64,000 nt of DNA from Hamadaea flava (GTDB lineage: Bacteria; Actinomycetota; Actinomycetes; Mycobacteriales; Micromonosporaceae): positions 8,680,001-8,744,000 of the forward strand of contig NZ_JAMZDZ010000001.1 in NCBI RefSeq assembly GCF_024172085.1, read 5' to 3'. Numbering within the stretch: the stretch's first letter is position 1; each line of letters opens with the position of its first letter. The notes under the pieces were generated by a model, which saw only the letters and a program-made list of their open reading frames with translations, was not told the DNA's origin and did no database searches. Below are positions 7,572 to 16,139 of the stretch, piece after piece. Position numbers and translations under genes: made by a program.

Positions 7572-8738
7572 TCAACGCGTCGAGAAGGCGATCCGGAGGC
7601 CGGGCACGAGCCGGAACGTGCGGCCCTGGGGCACGGGCCGATCGGGTGCGGTGACGGTGAGGTCGCTCAACCGCCGGCCGAGCGAGGTCAGCATGGTCTC
7701 CAGTTCGGCCTGAGCGAGCCCGCTGCCGAGGCAGTGATGGCGGCTGTAGCCGAAGGTGAGCGGCAGCGGTCCGGCACGGCCCGGCTGCCACCGGTCCGGG
7801 TCGGCGTACGCGTCTGGGTCCCGGTTGGCGCTGGCGATGCAGGCCTGCACCGGCGCACCGCGGGGGATCGTGGTTCCGGCGATGGTGACGTCGTCGGTGG
7901 CGTACCGCAGGGTCACATGTAGGGGTGGCTCGTGCCGCAACGTCTCGACGACGGTGGCGGTGACCTGTGCGGGGGTGTCGTGCGGGCCGGGCAGGGTGCC
8001 GGGTGTCGTGCCGACCCGGGCCAGGAGGTTGACGATCGACGCGCCGGTGGTCTTCGTGGCCGCCGCCATCAGCAGCATCGAGTTGCTGATGATCTCGGCG
8101 GGGCCGAGGTCGGTCTCCTCGCGCAGCAGGGCGAGCAGGCCGCTCCCGGCACCAGCCGCCGCGATGCGCCGTTCCAGGTACGCCCGCAGCTCGTCACGGT
8201 GCGACATGACGTGCGACAGCGAGACCGGTGCGTGGTCCACGTAGTCGATCAGCGGATCCATGAGTCGATGGAGCAAGCCGGTGTCGGCCGCCGGGAGCCC
8301 GAGGACCCCGCAGATGACCCGCATCGGCAGTTCGCGGGCGAGCGTGGCCGGGATCAGCTCGGGGTCGTCCGCGAACACCTCGTCGAGCAGCTGCTCCACG
8401 ATCGGGGTGACCATCTGTTCCACGTGGGCCCGGATCGCCGGTGGCCGGAACGAGCCGGCCAGCGCGGACCGCAGCCGGTCGTGCTCGGCGCCCTCAGTGT
8501 CGAGAAGCGACACTCCGAAGGTCGGCCGGCTGCGCCGGAACGGGTGGTAGGTGCTGAACCCGGGCGACCCCAGCACGGTCCGCACGTTGGCGTAGCCGAA
8601 CACGAAGTAGACGCTCAGCTGGGGCGACCAGTGCACCGGCGAGTTACGGCGGTACCAGTCATACACCGGCCACGGTTCGGTCTGGAACGTGTGGTCGTCG
8701 AAGTCCAGCGGTGGCGACCCGTCCCCCATGGTGGTCAT
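7572..8738 (-). CDS. Cytochrome P450
   Basis: A 388-residue soluble bacterial class I P450. The heme ligand is Cys336 in FGYSRHHCLGSGLAQAE and the ExxR pair is Glu265/Arg268 (ETLR). By context it should hydroxylate the amino acid held on the neighbouring carrier protein, as NovI and NikQ do, or tailor the sugar/aglycone. Two oddities: the I-helix motif reads MAAATKTT, with Lys229 where the conserved Asp/Glu of the proton-relay acid-alcohol pair normally sits, and the heme loop has Ser for the usual Gly (FGYS). Redox partners are not encoded nearby. ATG 8738 is preceded by GGAG. The gene sits 16 bases after the condensation-domain gene. Confidence 0.93.
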   Translation of the reverse strand: MTTMGDGSPPLDFDDHTFQTEPWPVYDWYRRNSPVHWSPQLSVYFVFGYANVRTVLGSPGFSTYHPFRRSRPTFGVSLLDTEGAEHDRLRSALAGSFRPPAIRAHVEQMVTPIVEQLLDEVFADDPELIPATLARELPMRVICGVLGLPAADTGLLHRLMDPLIDYVDHAPVSLSHVMSHRDELRAYLERRIAAAGAGSGLLALLREETDLGPAEIISNSMLLMAAATKTTGASIVNLLARVGTTPGTLPGPHDTPAQVTATVVETLRHEPPLHVTLRYATDDVTIAGTTIPRGAPVQACIASANRDPDAYADPDRWQPGRAGPLPLTFGYSRHHCLGSGLAQAELETMLTSLGRRLSDLTVTAPDRPVPQGRTFRLVPGLRIAFSTR

Positions 8739-8754
8739 CGATGCTCCGTCCGGC

Positions 8755-10158
8755 TCAGCGGGCCCGGCCGAACGCCGGCGGCTCGCCGCCGAAGCCGTCG
8801 GCTGCCCAGCGAACGATGTCGTGCACGTGCCACAGCATCGCCTCGGCGAAGCCGTTCCAGCCGGTGTGCTCGTTCCAGCGCAGCATCAGCAGCGCCGAGC
8901 CGCCCGTCCGCTGGACCGACAGCATGTGCCGGGGGCCGCGCAGCCGGGGCTCGGCGAACGTCACCACGCCCTGCTGCTCCGGTTCCTGGTACGCCAGGCG
9001 TTCCCGGCTGAACGACCGCTGGTTGGCTGTCGTGCCCAGGACCGGATCGGTGACGTAGCTGAACATCGGGAACGCGGCGGCCGTGCCGTAGCGGTCGCCG
9101 AGGATCTCCTCGACGTCGCGCGCGGCGACGGCGGAGTCCACGTTGGCCGCCCGGTGGTTGTGGAAGATCTGCGTCGCGACGTCGTGCACGTCGGCCTCGG
9201 TCGGGCCGGCTGCGCGTACCGGCACGACGACCGGCGCGGGCATGGCCGAGAAGCGAACGGACGACTTCACGGGCAGCGACAGCCGGTTGGCGCTCACCGC
9301 GTAGACGCCGACCGCCGGCAGGTTCTCCACCGCCGCGATCGCATAGGCGTACGCCGTCAGCAGGATGGCCGGCGGCCCGATCCGGTGCCGCTCGGTCAAC
9401 GCCGTCAGCGCCGGTGCGAGGTCGTCGGTGGCGAGGAAACCGATGTGGTGCTTGGCTCCGGACTCGTCGCGCCGACCGAAGCGGGCCGCGGCGCCGTCGT
9501 CCCAGGTCCAGTCGCCCAGCGCCGCTCGAAGCCGACGCGCCTGCTGCCGCCAGATCTCCAGGCCCCGGCGGTTGTCCGCCACGCCGTCCGCCGTGTCCTG
9601 GGCCGCGGCGGTGTCGATCGGCTGCGCCGCCGCCGGTTCGCCGGCGAACGGATCCTCGAGTCCGTCGGCACGCCCGGCCACCGCCAGCGTGACGTCGTGC
9701 TGCAGGACCTGAAATCCCCACGCGTCGGTCGCCGAGTGGTCGACGACCAGGCCGATCTCGGAAACCGTTCCACCCCGGCGGAACAACACGAACCGAGCCG
9801 GAAAGTCCTCACCGATGACGAAGCTCAGGTTGGCCGCGGTCGAGTAGACACTGCCCTCGGGGTCCTCGTCGGTTGCGACGACGACGTCCGTCAGACCGTC
9901 CACCGCGAAAGCCCGCTGGACGTGGGCGTACGGCGTGGGGGCGCGGTCGATGAGCGTACGCAGGCCCTCGTGGCGGTGGAGCACGTCGCGTACGGCGGCC
10001 TCGGCGACGGCGACCGGCACGGGGCGTACGGGCAGCACGACGGTCAAGTTGTCCTCAAAGGACGCTGTCTCGTCGACCGGCACCCAACGGGTCCACAGCT
10101 GCTGCGCCCACGTGAGGCCGCCGCGGCGCACTTCCTTCGCCGAGCCTGATCCCGCCAA
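8755..10158 (-). CDS. Stand-alone NRPS condensation-domain protein
   Basis: A 467-residue single-domain protein of the condensation/acyltransferase superfamily. The active-site motif reads DHSATDA (140-146): the general-base His141 and structural Asp145 of HHxxxDG are kept, while the first His is Asp and the Gly is Ala. It probably transfers the carrier-bound aminoacyl group to a free acceptor amine or hydroxyl, perhaps on the sugar or glycoside (inference). The start is TTG 10158 behind GGGGAGG at a 7-base spacing, in the clean intergenic region facing the glycosyltransferase. It is the first gene of the operon C, P450, ACP, A, 2,3-dehydratase, 3-ketoreductase. Confidence 0.82.
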   Translation of the reverse strand: MAGSGSAKEVRRGGLTWAQQLWTRWVPVDETASFEDNLTVVLPVRPVPVAVAEAAVRDVLHRHEGLRTLIDRAPTPYAHVQRAFAVDGLTDVVVATDEDPEGSVYSTAANLSFVIGEDFPARFVLFRRGGTVSEIGLVVDHSATDAWGFQVLQHDVTLAVAGRADGLEDPFAGEPAAAQPIDTAAAQDTADGVADNRRGLEIWRQQARRLRAALGDWTWDDGAAARFGRRDESGAKHHIGFLATDDLAPALTALTERHRIGPPAILLTAYAYAIAAVENLPAVGVYAVSANRLSLPVKSSVRFSAMPAPVVVPVRAAGPTEADVHDVATQIFHNHRAANVDSAVAARDVEEILGDRYGTAAAFPMFSYVTDPVLGTTANQRSFSRERLAYQEPEQQGVVTFAEPRLRGPRHMLSVQRTGGSALLMLRWNEHTGWNGFAEAMLWHVHDIVRWAADGFGGEPPAFGRAR

Positions 10159-10328
10159 CAGTGAGCCTCCCCTCAGGACCGCATGCGCCGGAACGCTAAC
10201 CAGCCGGTCCGGGTGTGCGCAATCGTCGAAACCCTTGCTGCTGACCGTTCACGTGCTGGTATTGACGGTCCGCGACGCGGTCGGCAGGCTGCGATCTGGC
10301 CGGTGCGTCCCACCACGGAGGTTGTTGC
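10159..10328. promoter_or_regulatory. Divergent promoter region of the metabolite locus
   Basis: A 170-base gap between two outward-facing operons. It has ribosome binding sites at both ends (GGGGAGG for the minus gene, GGAGG at about 10317-10321 for the plus gene). A TTGACG at 10263-10268 is a possible -35 for the glycosyltransferase, but I see no convincing -10. GACCGT (10243-10248) and ACGGTC (10265-10270) form a short inverted repeat that could be an activator site. Confidence 0.45.
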
Positions 10329-11636
10329 ATGGGCGACCATCGTCTAGCTGTGCTCATCTTCACCAACGAAGGCTTCCGCCAGGTCGACGGCGGGGTCGCC
10401 CGCGTCGTACACGACGTGCTCGACCTGCGTTCCGAGGCGGTGCAGATCGCGCAGGCGCGGGGTGCGACGGTGCGCTGGCACATCGCCGAGCGAGCCTCGA
10501 ACTCCGGCTACGACCCCGTCCGATGGGCGTACGCCGAGCAGCGGTGGCTCCGCGACGGCGACGTCCGCTACCACCGGATGGCCGACCCCCGGGCGCACCC
10601 GTGGGAGATGGACCACTTCGAGCATTGCGTCGCCATGGGCGCGGCCGGCGGCCAGGTCATGCTGTCGGTCGCCGAGGACGCCGACTCGGTCCTGGTGATC
10701 TCCGGGATGAGCATGTTCGCCATGGCGGCCCGGTTCGTCATCCGGGCGGCCGACCAGTTCCAGATCCCGGCCACCTACGTCCACCTGACCCACAATCCGG
10801 TGCTGAACGCGGGCGGCGACGCCGAACTGCCCGAGACCTACGCCGACTCGGTCATGGGACACCTGGCCCGGCACGACGAACGCGTGACGATCGGCTGGGA
10901 GTCGGAGTGGATGCGGGACCAGTACCAGCAGGTCTACGGCATCCCGGACGGCAAGACGCTGTTCGCGTACAACGGGATCCGGCAGGACTCGCCGAAGTTC
11001 GACCGCATCCCGCCGGACGAGGTCGAGGCGATCCTGCGATCGCTGGGCGTACCGCTGGATCGCGACCTCATGATCAGCTGGGGCCGGGGCGTCCGGGAGA
11101 AAGGCTTCGAGCTGTTCCTCGACGCGGCGGCTCAGGAAAAAGGCGTGCTCCCGGTCGTGCTCAACCCTCGCCCTAACCCGGCCTTGGAGGAGTACAACCG
11201 GTCGCTGGGCTCGCCCGGGCTGCTGCTGTCCGGCCAGGACGATCGTGTGCTGGCGGCGTTCTGCCAATGGCCGCGTACCTTGGCCGCGGTCTTCCTGTCC
11301 GAACGCGAATCGGCGTCCATCACCGGCAACGAGGCGACGCTCATGAACGGCGGCACCGGGCTCGTCGTGGTCGGCGTACCGGCCGGGGTCTATCCGGAGT
11401 TGATCGACGACGGCGTGGACGGGGTGATGGCCAAGGAGCGCACCGTCGCCGGGGTCGCCGAGGCGCTGCGCTCGGTGGTCGAGATGCCACCGGCGGAGCG
11501 GGCCGCGATGAGCGTGGCCGCGTTGGAACGGACCCGCCGCACCCGCGACTACCGGACCAACTGGCTGCGTTCGTTCACCGAGATGGTCGACCGCCACTTC
11601 ACGGTGATCGGCCGGTCCGCCGAGCCGCGAGCGTAG
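10329..11636 (+). CDS. GT-B glycosyltransferase (GT4-like)
   Basis: A 435-residue glycosyltransferase. The C-terminal Rossmann domain shows the GT4-like nucleotide-sugar region ISWGRGVREKGFELFLDAA, followed by FLSERESASITGNEATLMNGGTGLVVV and AGVYPELIDDGVDGVM, which resembles the EPFGLxxLEAMA...GGxxEI region of GT4. The N-terminal half is acceptor-binding and diverged. In context it should attach the 2,6-dideoxysugar (or another NDP-sugar) to the metabolite. ATG 10329 follows GGAGG. The downstream SDR is in the same reading frame directly behind its TAG stop. Confidence 0.85.
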   Translation: MGDHRLAVLIFTNEGFRQVDGGVARVVHDVLDLRSEAVQIAQARGATVRWHIAERASNSGYDPVRWAYAEQRWLRDGDVRYHRMADPRAHPWEMDHFEHCVAMGAAGGQVMLSVAEDADSVLVISGMSMFAMAARFVIRAADQFQIPATYVHLTHNPVLNAGGDAELPETYADSVMGHLARHDERVTIGWESEWMRDQYQQVYGIPDGKTLFAYNGIRQDSPKFDRIPPDEVEAILRSLGVPLDRDLMISWGRGVREKGFELFLDAAAQEKGVLPVVLNPRPNPALEEYNRSLGSPGLLLSGQDDRVLAAFCQWPRTLAAVFLSERESASITGNEATLMNGGTGLVVVGVPAGVYPELIDDGVDGVMAKERTVAGVAEALRSVVEMPPAERAAMSVAALERTRRTRDYRTNWLRSFTEMVDRHFTVIGRSAEPRA

Positions 11637-11648
11637 GGGAGCGGCGCC

Positions 11649-12404
11649 ATCGAGATCATCGGCCACGGATTCCTCGCCCACAGCCTCCAGCCGATCGCGG
11701 ACCGCCACCCCGACGCCGTGGTCTTCGCGGCGGGCGTGTCGAGTGTCAGCGCGGTCGGCGAAGGCGAATTCGCCCGCGAGGCGGAGCTGCTCTACTCGGT
11801 CCTGCGCAGCTGCGTCGCCCACGGCCGCCGAATCGTCTACTTCTCCACGTCGTCGTCGAGCATGTACGGCGGGCAGGGCAGCACCGGCCGCGAGCGCGAC
11901 CCGGTCTACCCCACCAACCCGTACGGCCGGCACAAGCTCGCGCTGGAGGGCGTCGTCACCGCCAGCGGCGCGGACCACCTGCTGCTGCGCCTGTCCCACA
12001 CGATCGGCGTCGGCCAGCCGCCGCACCAGCTTCTGCCCGCATTGGTACGCCAGATCGCAGCGGGCCACATCCAGGTCTTTCGTGGGGCGCACCGGGATCT
12101 CATCGACGTCGCCGACGTGGTGACGATCGTGGACAGCCTGCTGAAGTCGTGTGTGGTCAACGAGGTGGTGAACGTCGCCACCGGCGTCGGCGTACCCGTG
12201 GAGGAGGTGCTGGACCACGTGGAGAGCCGGCTGCGGCCCGACCGGCCGGTGGTCCGCGAATATGTGGACCGCCCGAACCGGCATGAGGTGTCGATCGAGA
12301 AGCTGCGGCGGCTGGTGCCGGCCGTGGACGGCATGCGGTTCGGGCCGGACTACTTCCGGCCGGTCATCGATCGCTACCTGGAGTCGACGGTCGTGCAGTC
12401 GTAG
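11649..12404 (+). CDS. NAD-dependent epimerase/dehydratase (extended SDR), probable ATC start
   Basis: About 251 residues of an extended short-chain dehydrogenase, the likely 4-ketoreductase or epimerase finishing the deoxysugar. The catalytic pair is Tyr92/Lys96 in YGRHK, with STSSSSMYG supplying the catalytic Ser/Thr strand. The N-terminal dinucleotide loop EIIGHGFLAHSL is encoded only if translation begins at ATC 11649. No ATG, GTG, TTG or CTG lies in frame between the preceding TAG (11634-11636) and that codon, and GGGGAG (11636-11641) sits 7 bases before it. The first standard start, GTG 11718, would delete the Rossmann loop. A rare ATC start, a recent ATG-to-ATC change, a sequencing error or TAG readthrough from the same-frame glycosyltransferase are the options. 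Confidence 0.75.
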   Translation: MEIIGHGFLAHSLQPIADRHPDAVVFAAGVSSVSAVGEGEFAREAELLYSVLRSCVAHGRRIVYFSTSSSSMYGGQGSTGRERDPVYPTNPYGRHKLALEGVVTASGADHLLLRLSHTIGVGQPPHQLLPALVRQIAAGHIQVFRGAHRDLIDVADVVTIVDSLLKSCVVNEVVNVATGVGVPVEEVLDHVESRLRPDRPVVREYVDRPNRHEVSIEKLRRLVPAVDGMRFGPDYFRPVIDRYLESTVVQS

Positions 12405-12415
12405 GTGCCGCGTGC

Positions 12416-13204
12416 CTACGGGCGCAGCTGGCCGCGCAGGCGGCCGACCGCCAGGGAGAGGGCGACCACGCCGAGCCCGCCGAGGTACGCGACGGCGACG
12501 AGCAGGCCCGGGCTGAAGCTGCCGAGCGCCACCCCACGGACCAGCTCGATGGCCTGGTAGAGCGGCAGCACCGCGATGACCGGCCGCAGTCCGGCGGGGT
12601 AGACCGACAGCGGGTAGAACGTGGTGGCGAACATGAACATCGGCAGCATGACGAGCTGGATGTACTGGAAGTCCTGCCAATTGCGAAGGTAGGTCGTCGC
12701 GTAGAGGCCGGCGCTGCCGAACGCGAAGCCGATCAGCGCCGCGGCCGGTACGGCGAGCACCGCCCACGGCGAACGCAGCAGGCCGAGAACGGCGCTGGCG
12801 GCCAGGAACCCGGTGGCGGCGACGACGGCACGCAGCATCGCCCAGACGACCTCCCCGATCGCCACGTCGGCGACGCTCAGCGGGGTGACCAGGATCGAGT
12901 CGTAGAACCGTTCGTGGCGGATGCGAAGGAACACCCGGAACGTGGTCTCGCCGAACGCGCCGTTCATCGCGGCCGCGGCGAGCAGCCCGGGTGCCACGTA
13001 CGCCGCGTAGGGCACCCCGGAACCGGCCACGGAGCCGATGACGGTGCCCAGCCCGAAGCCGATCGCGAGCAGGTAGAGCAGCGGCTCGAACAGCTCGAAC
13101 GCGAGGTTCACCCAGGTCCGGGTGTTCACCAGGAGGTGGCGTTCGAGCAGCAGCGGTGCGCGGGCGCCGGGCCGGCGCCGTCCTGGGATCGCTGTCGTCG
13201 TCAC
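12416..13204 (-). CDS. ABC-2 type transporter permease
   Basis: A 262-residue integral membrane protein of the DrrB/NodJ family with about six transmembrane segments and the C-terminal region MFMFATTFYPLSVYPAGLRPVIAVLPLYQAIELVR typical of ABC-2 exporters. With the second permease and the ATPase just upstream it forms an export pump, probably for the glycosylated product of this locus and so possibly self-resistance. GTG 13204 follows AGGAGG. It converges on the SDR gene; a small 6-bp stem lies between the two stops (about 12400-12420). Confidence 0.88.
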   Translation of the reverse strand: MTTTAIPGRRRPGARAPLLLERHLLVNTRTWVNLAFELFEPLLYLLAIGFGLGTVIGSVAGSGVPYAAYVAPGLLAAAAMNGAFGETTFRVFLRIRHERFYDSILVTPLSVADVAIGEVVWAMLRAVVAATGFLAASAVLGLLRSPWAVLAVPAAALIGFAFGSAGLYATTYLRNWQDFQYIQLVMLPMFMFATTFYPLSVYPAGLRPVIAVLPLYQAIELVRGVALGSFSPGLLVAVAYLGGLGVVALSLAVGRLRGQLRP

Positions 13205-13216
13205 GGCTCAGTCCTC

Positions 13217-14005
13217 CTATGGGTGCAGGACCCGGCGGTAGGCGATCCGGCCGCCGATCAGTCCGGCCGCGGCCATCACCACCAGGTACGCCACATGGCC
13301 GGCCGAGCCGAGCAGGGTGGCGGTGCCCTCGTTCAGGGCCCGGCACAAGGTGACGGCGTGCCACAGCGGCAGGAGCTGGGCGAGCGGGCGGACCGCCGCG
13401 GGCAGCGTCTCGACCGGGAAGAAGGTGCCCGAGAACAGGTAGAGCGGCAGCATCACGAACCGGTAGATCTGCGAGATGTTCTCCGGATTCGGCACGATGA
13501 TCGAGAACGCCGCCATCGGGGCCGCGAACGCCACCCCGGTGAGTACGCCCACCGGCACCATCGCCAGCGCCCATGGGGAACCGGTGATCTCCAGCACGGC
13601 CATCACGGCGACGAAGAACGAGGCGTTGAGCGCGCTCAGTACGCCGACGTACAGCAGGTGGCCGACGAAGATCTCAGCCGGCCGCAGCGGGCTGTTCATG
13701 GCGGCCTTGTACGCGCCGCCGGTCATCGCGGCGAGGCGCACGACGCCGCCGGAGTCGATGAGCGCCGTCTGCATCGCCGAGGCGGCCAGCAGTCCGGGGG
13801 CGAAGAAGTCCAGATATGGCTGCCCGCTGGGCAGTCCGCCGGTGGTGTCGACGATGTGCCCGAGACCCACACCGATGGCGAGCAGGAAGATCAGCGGGTT
13901 GAACACCGCCATGACCAGCGCACCCCGCCAGGTCCGCCGGTAGCGGTACAGCCAGTACCCCAGCCCGCGCAGCGTACGCGCGGCCGCGGTGGTCGTCGCA
14001 GTCAT
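13217..14005 (-). CDS. ABC-2 type transporter permease
   Basis: A 262-residue membrane protein of the same length and family as the next gene (ABC-2/NodJ-like), with about six hydrophobic segments and the motif FLFSGTFFPVETLPAAVRPLAQLLPLWHAVTLCR written here in parts: a LYLFSGTFFPVE turn followed by LLPLWHAV. The two permeases are probably the two halves of a heterodimeric channel. Its ATG is one base after the ATPase stop (TGACATG), implying translational coupling. Confidence 0.88.
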   Translation of the reverse strand: MTATTTAAARTLRGLGYWLYRYRRTWRGALVMAVFNPLIFLLAIGVGLGHIVDTTGGLPSGQPYLDFFAPGLLAASAMQTALIDSGGVVRLAAMTGGAYKAAMNSPLRPAEIFVGHLLYVGVLSALNASFFVAVMAVLEITGSPWALAMVPVGVLTGVAFAAPMAAFSIIVPNPENISQIYRFVMLPLYLFSGTFFPVETLPAAVRPLAQLLPLWHAVTLCRALNEGTATLLGSAGHVAYLVVMAAAGLIGGRIAYRRVLHP

Positions 14006-14006
14006 G

Positions 14007-14963
14007 TCAGTCGACCAGGGTGCGGCCGGTCAGGGTGAGGAAGACGTCCTCCAGTGTGGACCGGCGGACGAGCGCAGACGTCGGTTCCAGTCCCTGGGCG
14101 TGCACGTCACGCAAGGCGGCCTCGCCGTCGGCGGCGTAGACGAGCAACCGGTCGGGCAGCTTCTCCAGGCGGTCCGCCCGAAGCTTCTCGGCTGCGGCCG
14201 ACAGCTCCGACCGGGGGAATCGCAGCTCCACCACCTCCCGGGTGACGTGTGCCTCGATCAGTTCCCGGGGCGATCCGGCGGCGACGATCCGACCGGCGTC
14301 CATCACGACCAGCCGGTCGCACAACTGCTCGGCCTCGTCCATGTAGTGCGTCGTCAGCAGCAGCGTGACACCGCGCTCCTTGAGCAGGAAGACGCGGTCC
14401 CACAACAGATGCCGGGCCTGCGGGTCGAGGCCGGTCGTCGGCTCGTCGAGCATCACCAGATCGGGCTCGTTGACCAGCGCCCGGGCGATGGTCAGCCGGC
14501 GGCGCATCCCGCCGGACAGCTCACCGACCTTGGCGTCGGCCTTCTCGGTCAGCTGCACGAAGGCCAGCAGTTCGGCGGCCCGCTCGCCGAGGACCGTCTT
14601 GGGGATGCCGAAGTAGCGGCCGAACACGACGATGTTCTCGCGGACACTGAGTTCCTGATCCAGACAGTCGTCCTGCGGCACGACACCCAGCCGTGAGCGG
14701 ATCCAGGCGTCGTCCACGGCCGGATCGGCGCCGAGGACGCGCAGCAGGCCCGAGCTGACCGGCGAGGTGCAGCCGATCATCCGCATGGTGCTGGACTTGC
14801 CGGCGCCGTTCGGCCCGAGGATGCCGAACACTTCGCCGCGGCGCACTTCCAGATCGATGCCGTCGACCGCGGGCACCGCCGCCGTGCCCTTGCTCTGATG
14901 GGTCTTGCGCAGGCCGCGCGCCAACACCATGGGCTCGCCGTGGGCGACCGTGTTCACTGCCAC
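14007..14963 (-). CDS. ABC transporter ATP-binding protein (DrrA/NodI-like)
   Basis: A 318-residue ATPase of the drug-resistance/NodI family that powers the two permeases downstream. Walker A is GPNGAGKSS, the signature is LSGGMRRRL, Walker B is LVMLDEPTTGLDP and the switch His is in LLTTHYMDEAEQLC. The C-terminal extension of about 80 residues ends TLEDVFLTLTGRTL, the usual DrrA-type tail. I chose GTG 14963 because GAGGAG lies 9 bases upstream; the frame is open to 15041 without a better site. Order ATPase-permease-permease. Confidence 0.92.
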   Translation of the reverse strand: MAVNTVAHGEPMVLARGLRKTHQSKGTAAVPAVDGIDLEVRRGEVFGILGPNGAGKSSTMRMIGCTSPVSSGLLRVLGADPAVDDAWIRSRLGVVPQDDCLDQELSVRENIVVFGRYFGIPKTVLGERAAELLAFVQLTEKADAKVGELSGGMRRRLTIARALVNEPDLVMLDEPTTGLDPQARHLLWDRVFLLKERGVTLLLTTHYMDEAEQLCDRLVVMDAGRIVAAGSPRELIEAHVTREVVELRFPRSELSAAAEKLRADRLEKLPDRLLVYAADGEAALRDVHAQGLEPTSALVRRSTLEDVFLTLTGRTLVD

Positions 14964-15059
14964 TCCGTGGTGCTCCTCGGCCGGGCTGCGCTGGACCGTC
15001 ACGGGCCTGCTTGCCGCACAGTGCTCCGCGCAGCGCGACACTATCGAGACCGAAGGCGT

Positions 15060-16139
15060 TCAGTCGAGGCGTTCGGCGAACCTGACCGCACCGTCGGCGA
15101 GCACCGCGTCCTGCCAGACCCGCAGGCCCTGTCGCAGTTCGTTGCCGGCTCCGACGCTGGCGTTGTCGCCGACCACGACACCGTCGAGGACACAGTTCGC
15201 GCCGATGCTCGCCCCGACGCCGACGATGCTGTCGCGGATCTGCGTACCCGAACCGACGTGCGCACCGGCGCGGACGATGCTCGCCTCGACGGAGGCCCCC
15301 GGTTCGACCCGGGCGTCCTCGCCGATGACGGTGCCACCGGACAGCCGTACGCCGGCCGCGACTGCGCCGGGCATCAGCCGGAACTGTCCGGCTACGCCAC
15401 TGACCGGTGATCGCATCACCCCGAGGACGGTGTCGGCCGACGCGCGTACCAGCGACTCCGGGCGACCGAGATCCGACCAGTACTCGGTGCAGACATGCCC
15501 GCGGAGATGCGCGCCCCTGGCCAGCAACCGCGGAAAGACCTCGCGCTCCGTCGACACCGGACGGTCGCCGGGGATCGCCGCGACTAGGTCGCGCCGGAAG
15601 GCGTACATGGCGCCGTTGACGTATTTGCCGCCGTAATCCTCGTCGGCGGGCTTCTCGACGAACGCCTGCACACGTCCGGTGTCGTCGACCGACACACAGC
15701 CGAACTGCTTGGGATCGGGCACCTCGATCAGCTGCAGCGACACGTCCGCCCCGGCGGCGCTGTGCGCGTCCGCGAAGCCGCGCAGATCGAGGGCGGTCAG
15801 GATGTCGCCGTTGACGACCAGGAGCGACTCGCCGTCACCAGGCAGGGCCGCGGCCGCGTGCCGTACCGCGCCGGCCGTGCCGAGCGGCTCCGGCTCGAAC
15901 CGGTGATCCACCCGCATGCCGTCCCAGTCGCCCAGATAGGCCCCGAAGACCTCGGCCCGGTACGCCGTGGCCAGCACGACGTGCTCGATCCCGGCGGCCC
16001 GCGCCTGCGCGAGCTGATGGGCCAGGATCGGCACCCCGCCGACCGGCAGCAGCGGCTTGGGAGTGCTCAACGTCAACGGCCGCAGCCGCGTGCCCGCCCC
16101 GCCGACCAGGATGACCGCCTCGGTGACGCGGTCTGCCAT
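15060..16139 (-). CDS. Sugar-1-phosphate nucleotidyltransferase (mannose-1-phosphate guanylyltransferase-like)
   Basis: A 359-residue enzyme joining a nucleotide to a sugar 1-phosphate. The N-terminal nucleotidyltransferase signature is AVILVGGAGTRLRPLT, with LVVNGDILTALD for metal binding and FVEKP for sugar-phosphate binding. The C-terminal third is a left-handed beta helix (repeats around VIGEDARVEPGASV). Length and layout match the actinobacterial GDP-mannose-forming enzyme of the Rv3264c type, so it may be a housekeeping gene at the border of the metabolite locus rather than part of it; RmlA-like specificity is less likely given the length. ATG 16139 follows GGGGAGG. Confidence 0.85.
   Translation of the reverse strand: MADRVTEAVILVGGAGTRLRPLTLSTPKPLLPVGGVPILAHQLAQARAAGIEHVVLATAYRAEVFGAYLGDWDGMRVDHRFEPEPLGTAGAVRHAAAALPGDGESLLVVNGDILTALDLRGFADAHSAAGADVSLQLIEVPDPKQFGCVSVDDTGRVQAFVEKPADEDYGGKYVNGAMYAFRRDLVAAIPGDRPVSTEREVFPRLLARGAHLRGHVCTEYWSDLGRPESLVRASADTVLGVMRSPVSGVAGQFRLMPGAVAAGVRLSGGTVIGEDARVEPGASVEASIVRAGAHVGSGTQIRDSIVGVGASIGANCVLDGVVVGDNASVGAGNELRQGLRVWQDAVLADGAVRFAERLD

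Noticed and set aside
12400-12420. CGTAGG/CCTACG stem as a terminator between the SDR and the ABC permease
   Set aside because: The stem is only 6 bp and overlaps the coding ends; mentioned in the permease entry but too weak for a feature.
10344-13574. 1076-residue minus-strand open frame
   Set aside because: It covers the glycosyltransferase and SDR on the other strand and has no coherent motif.
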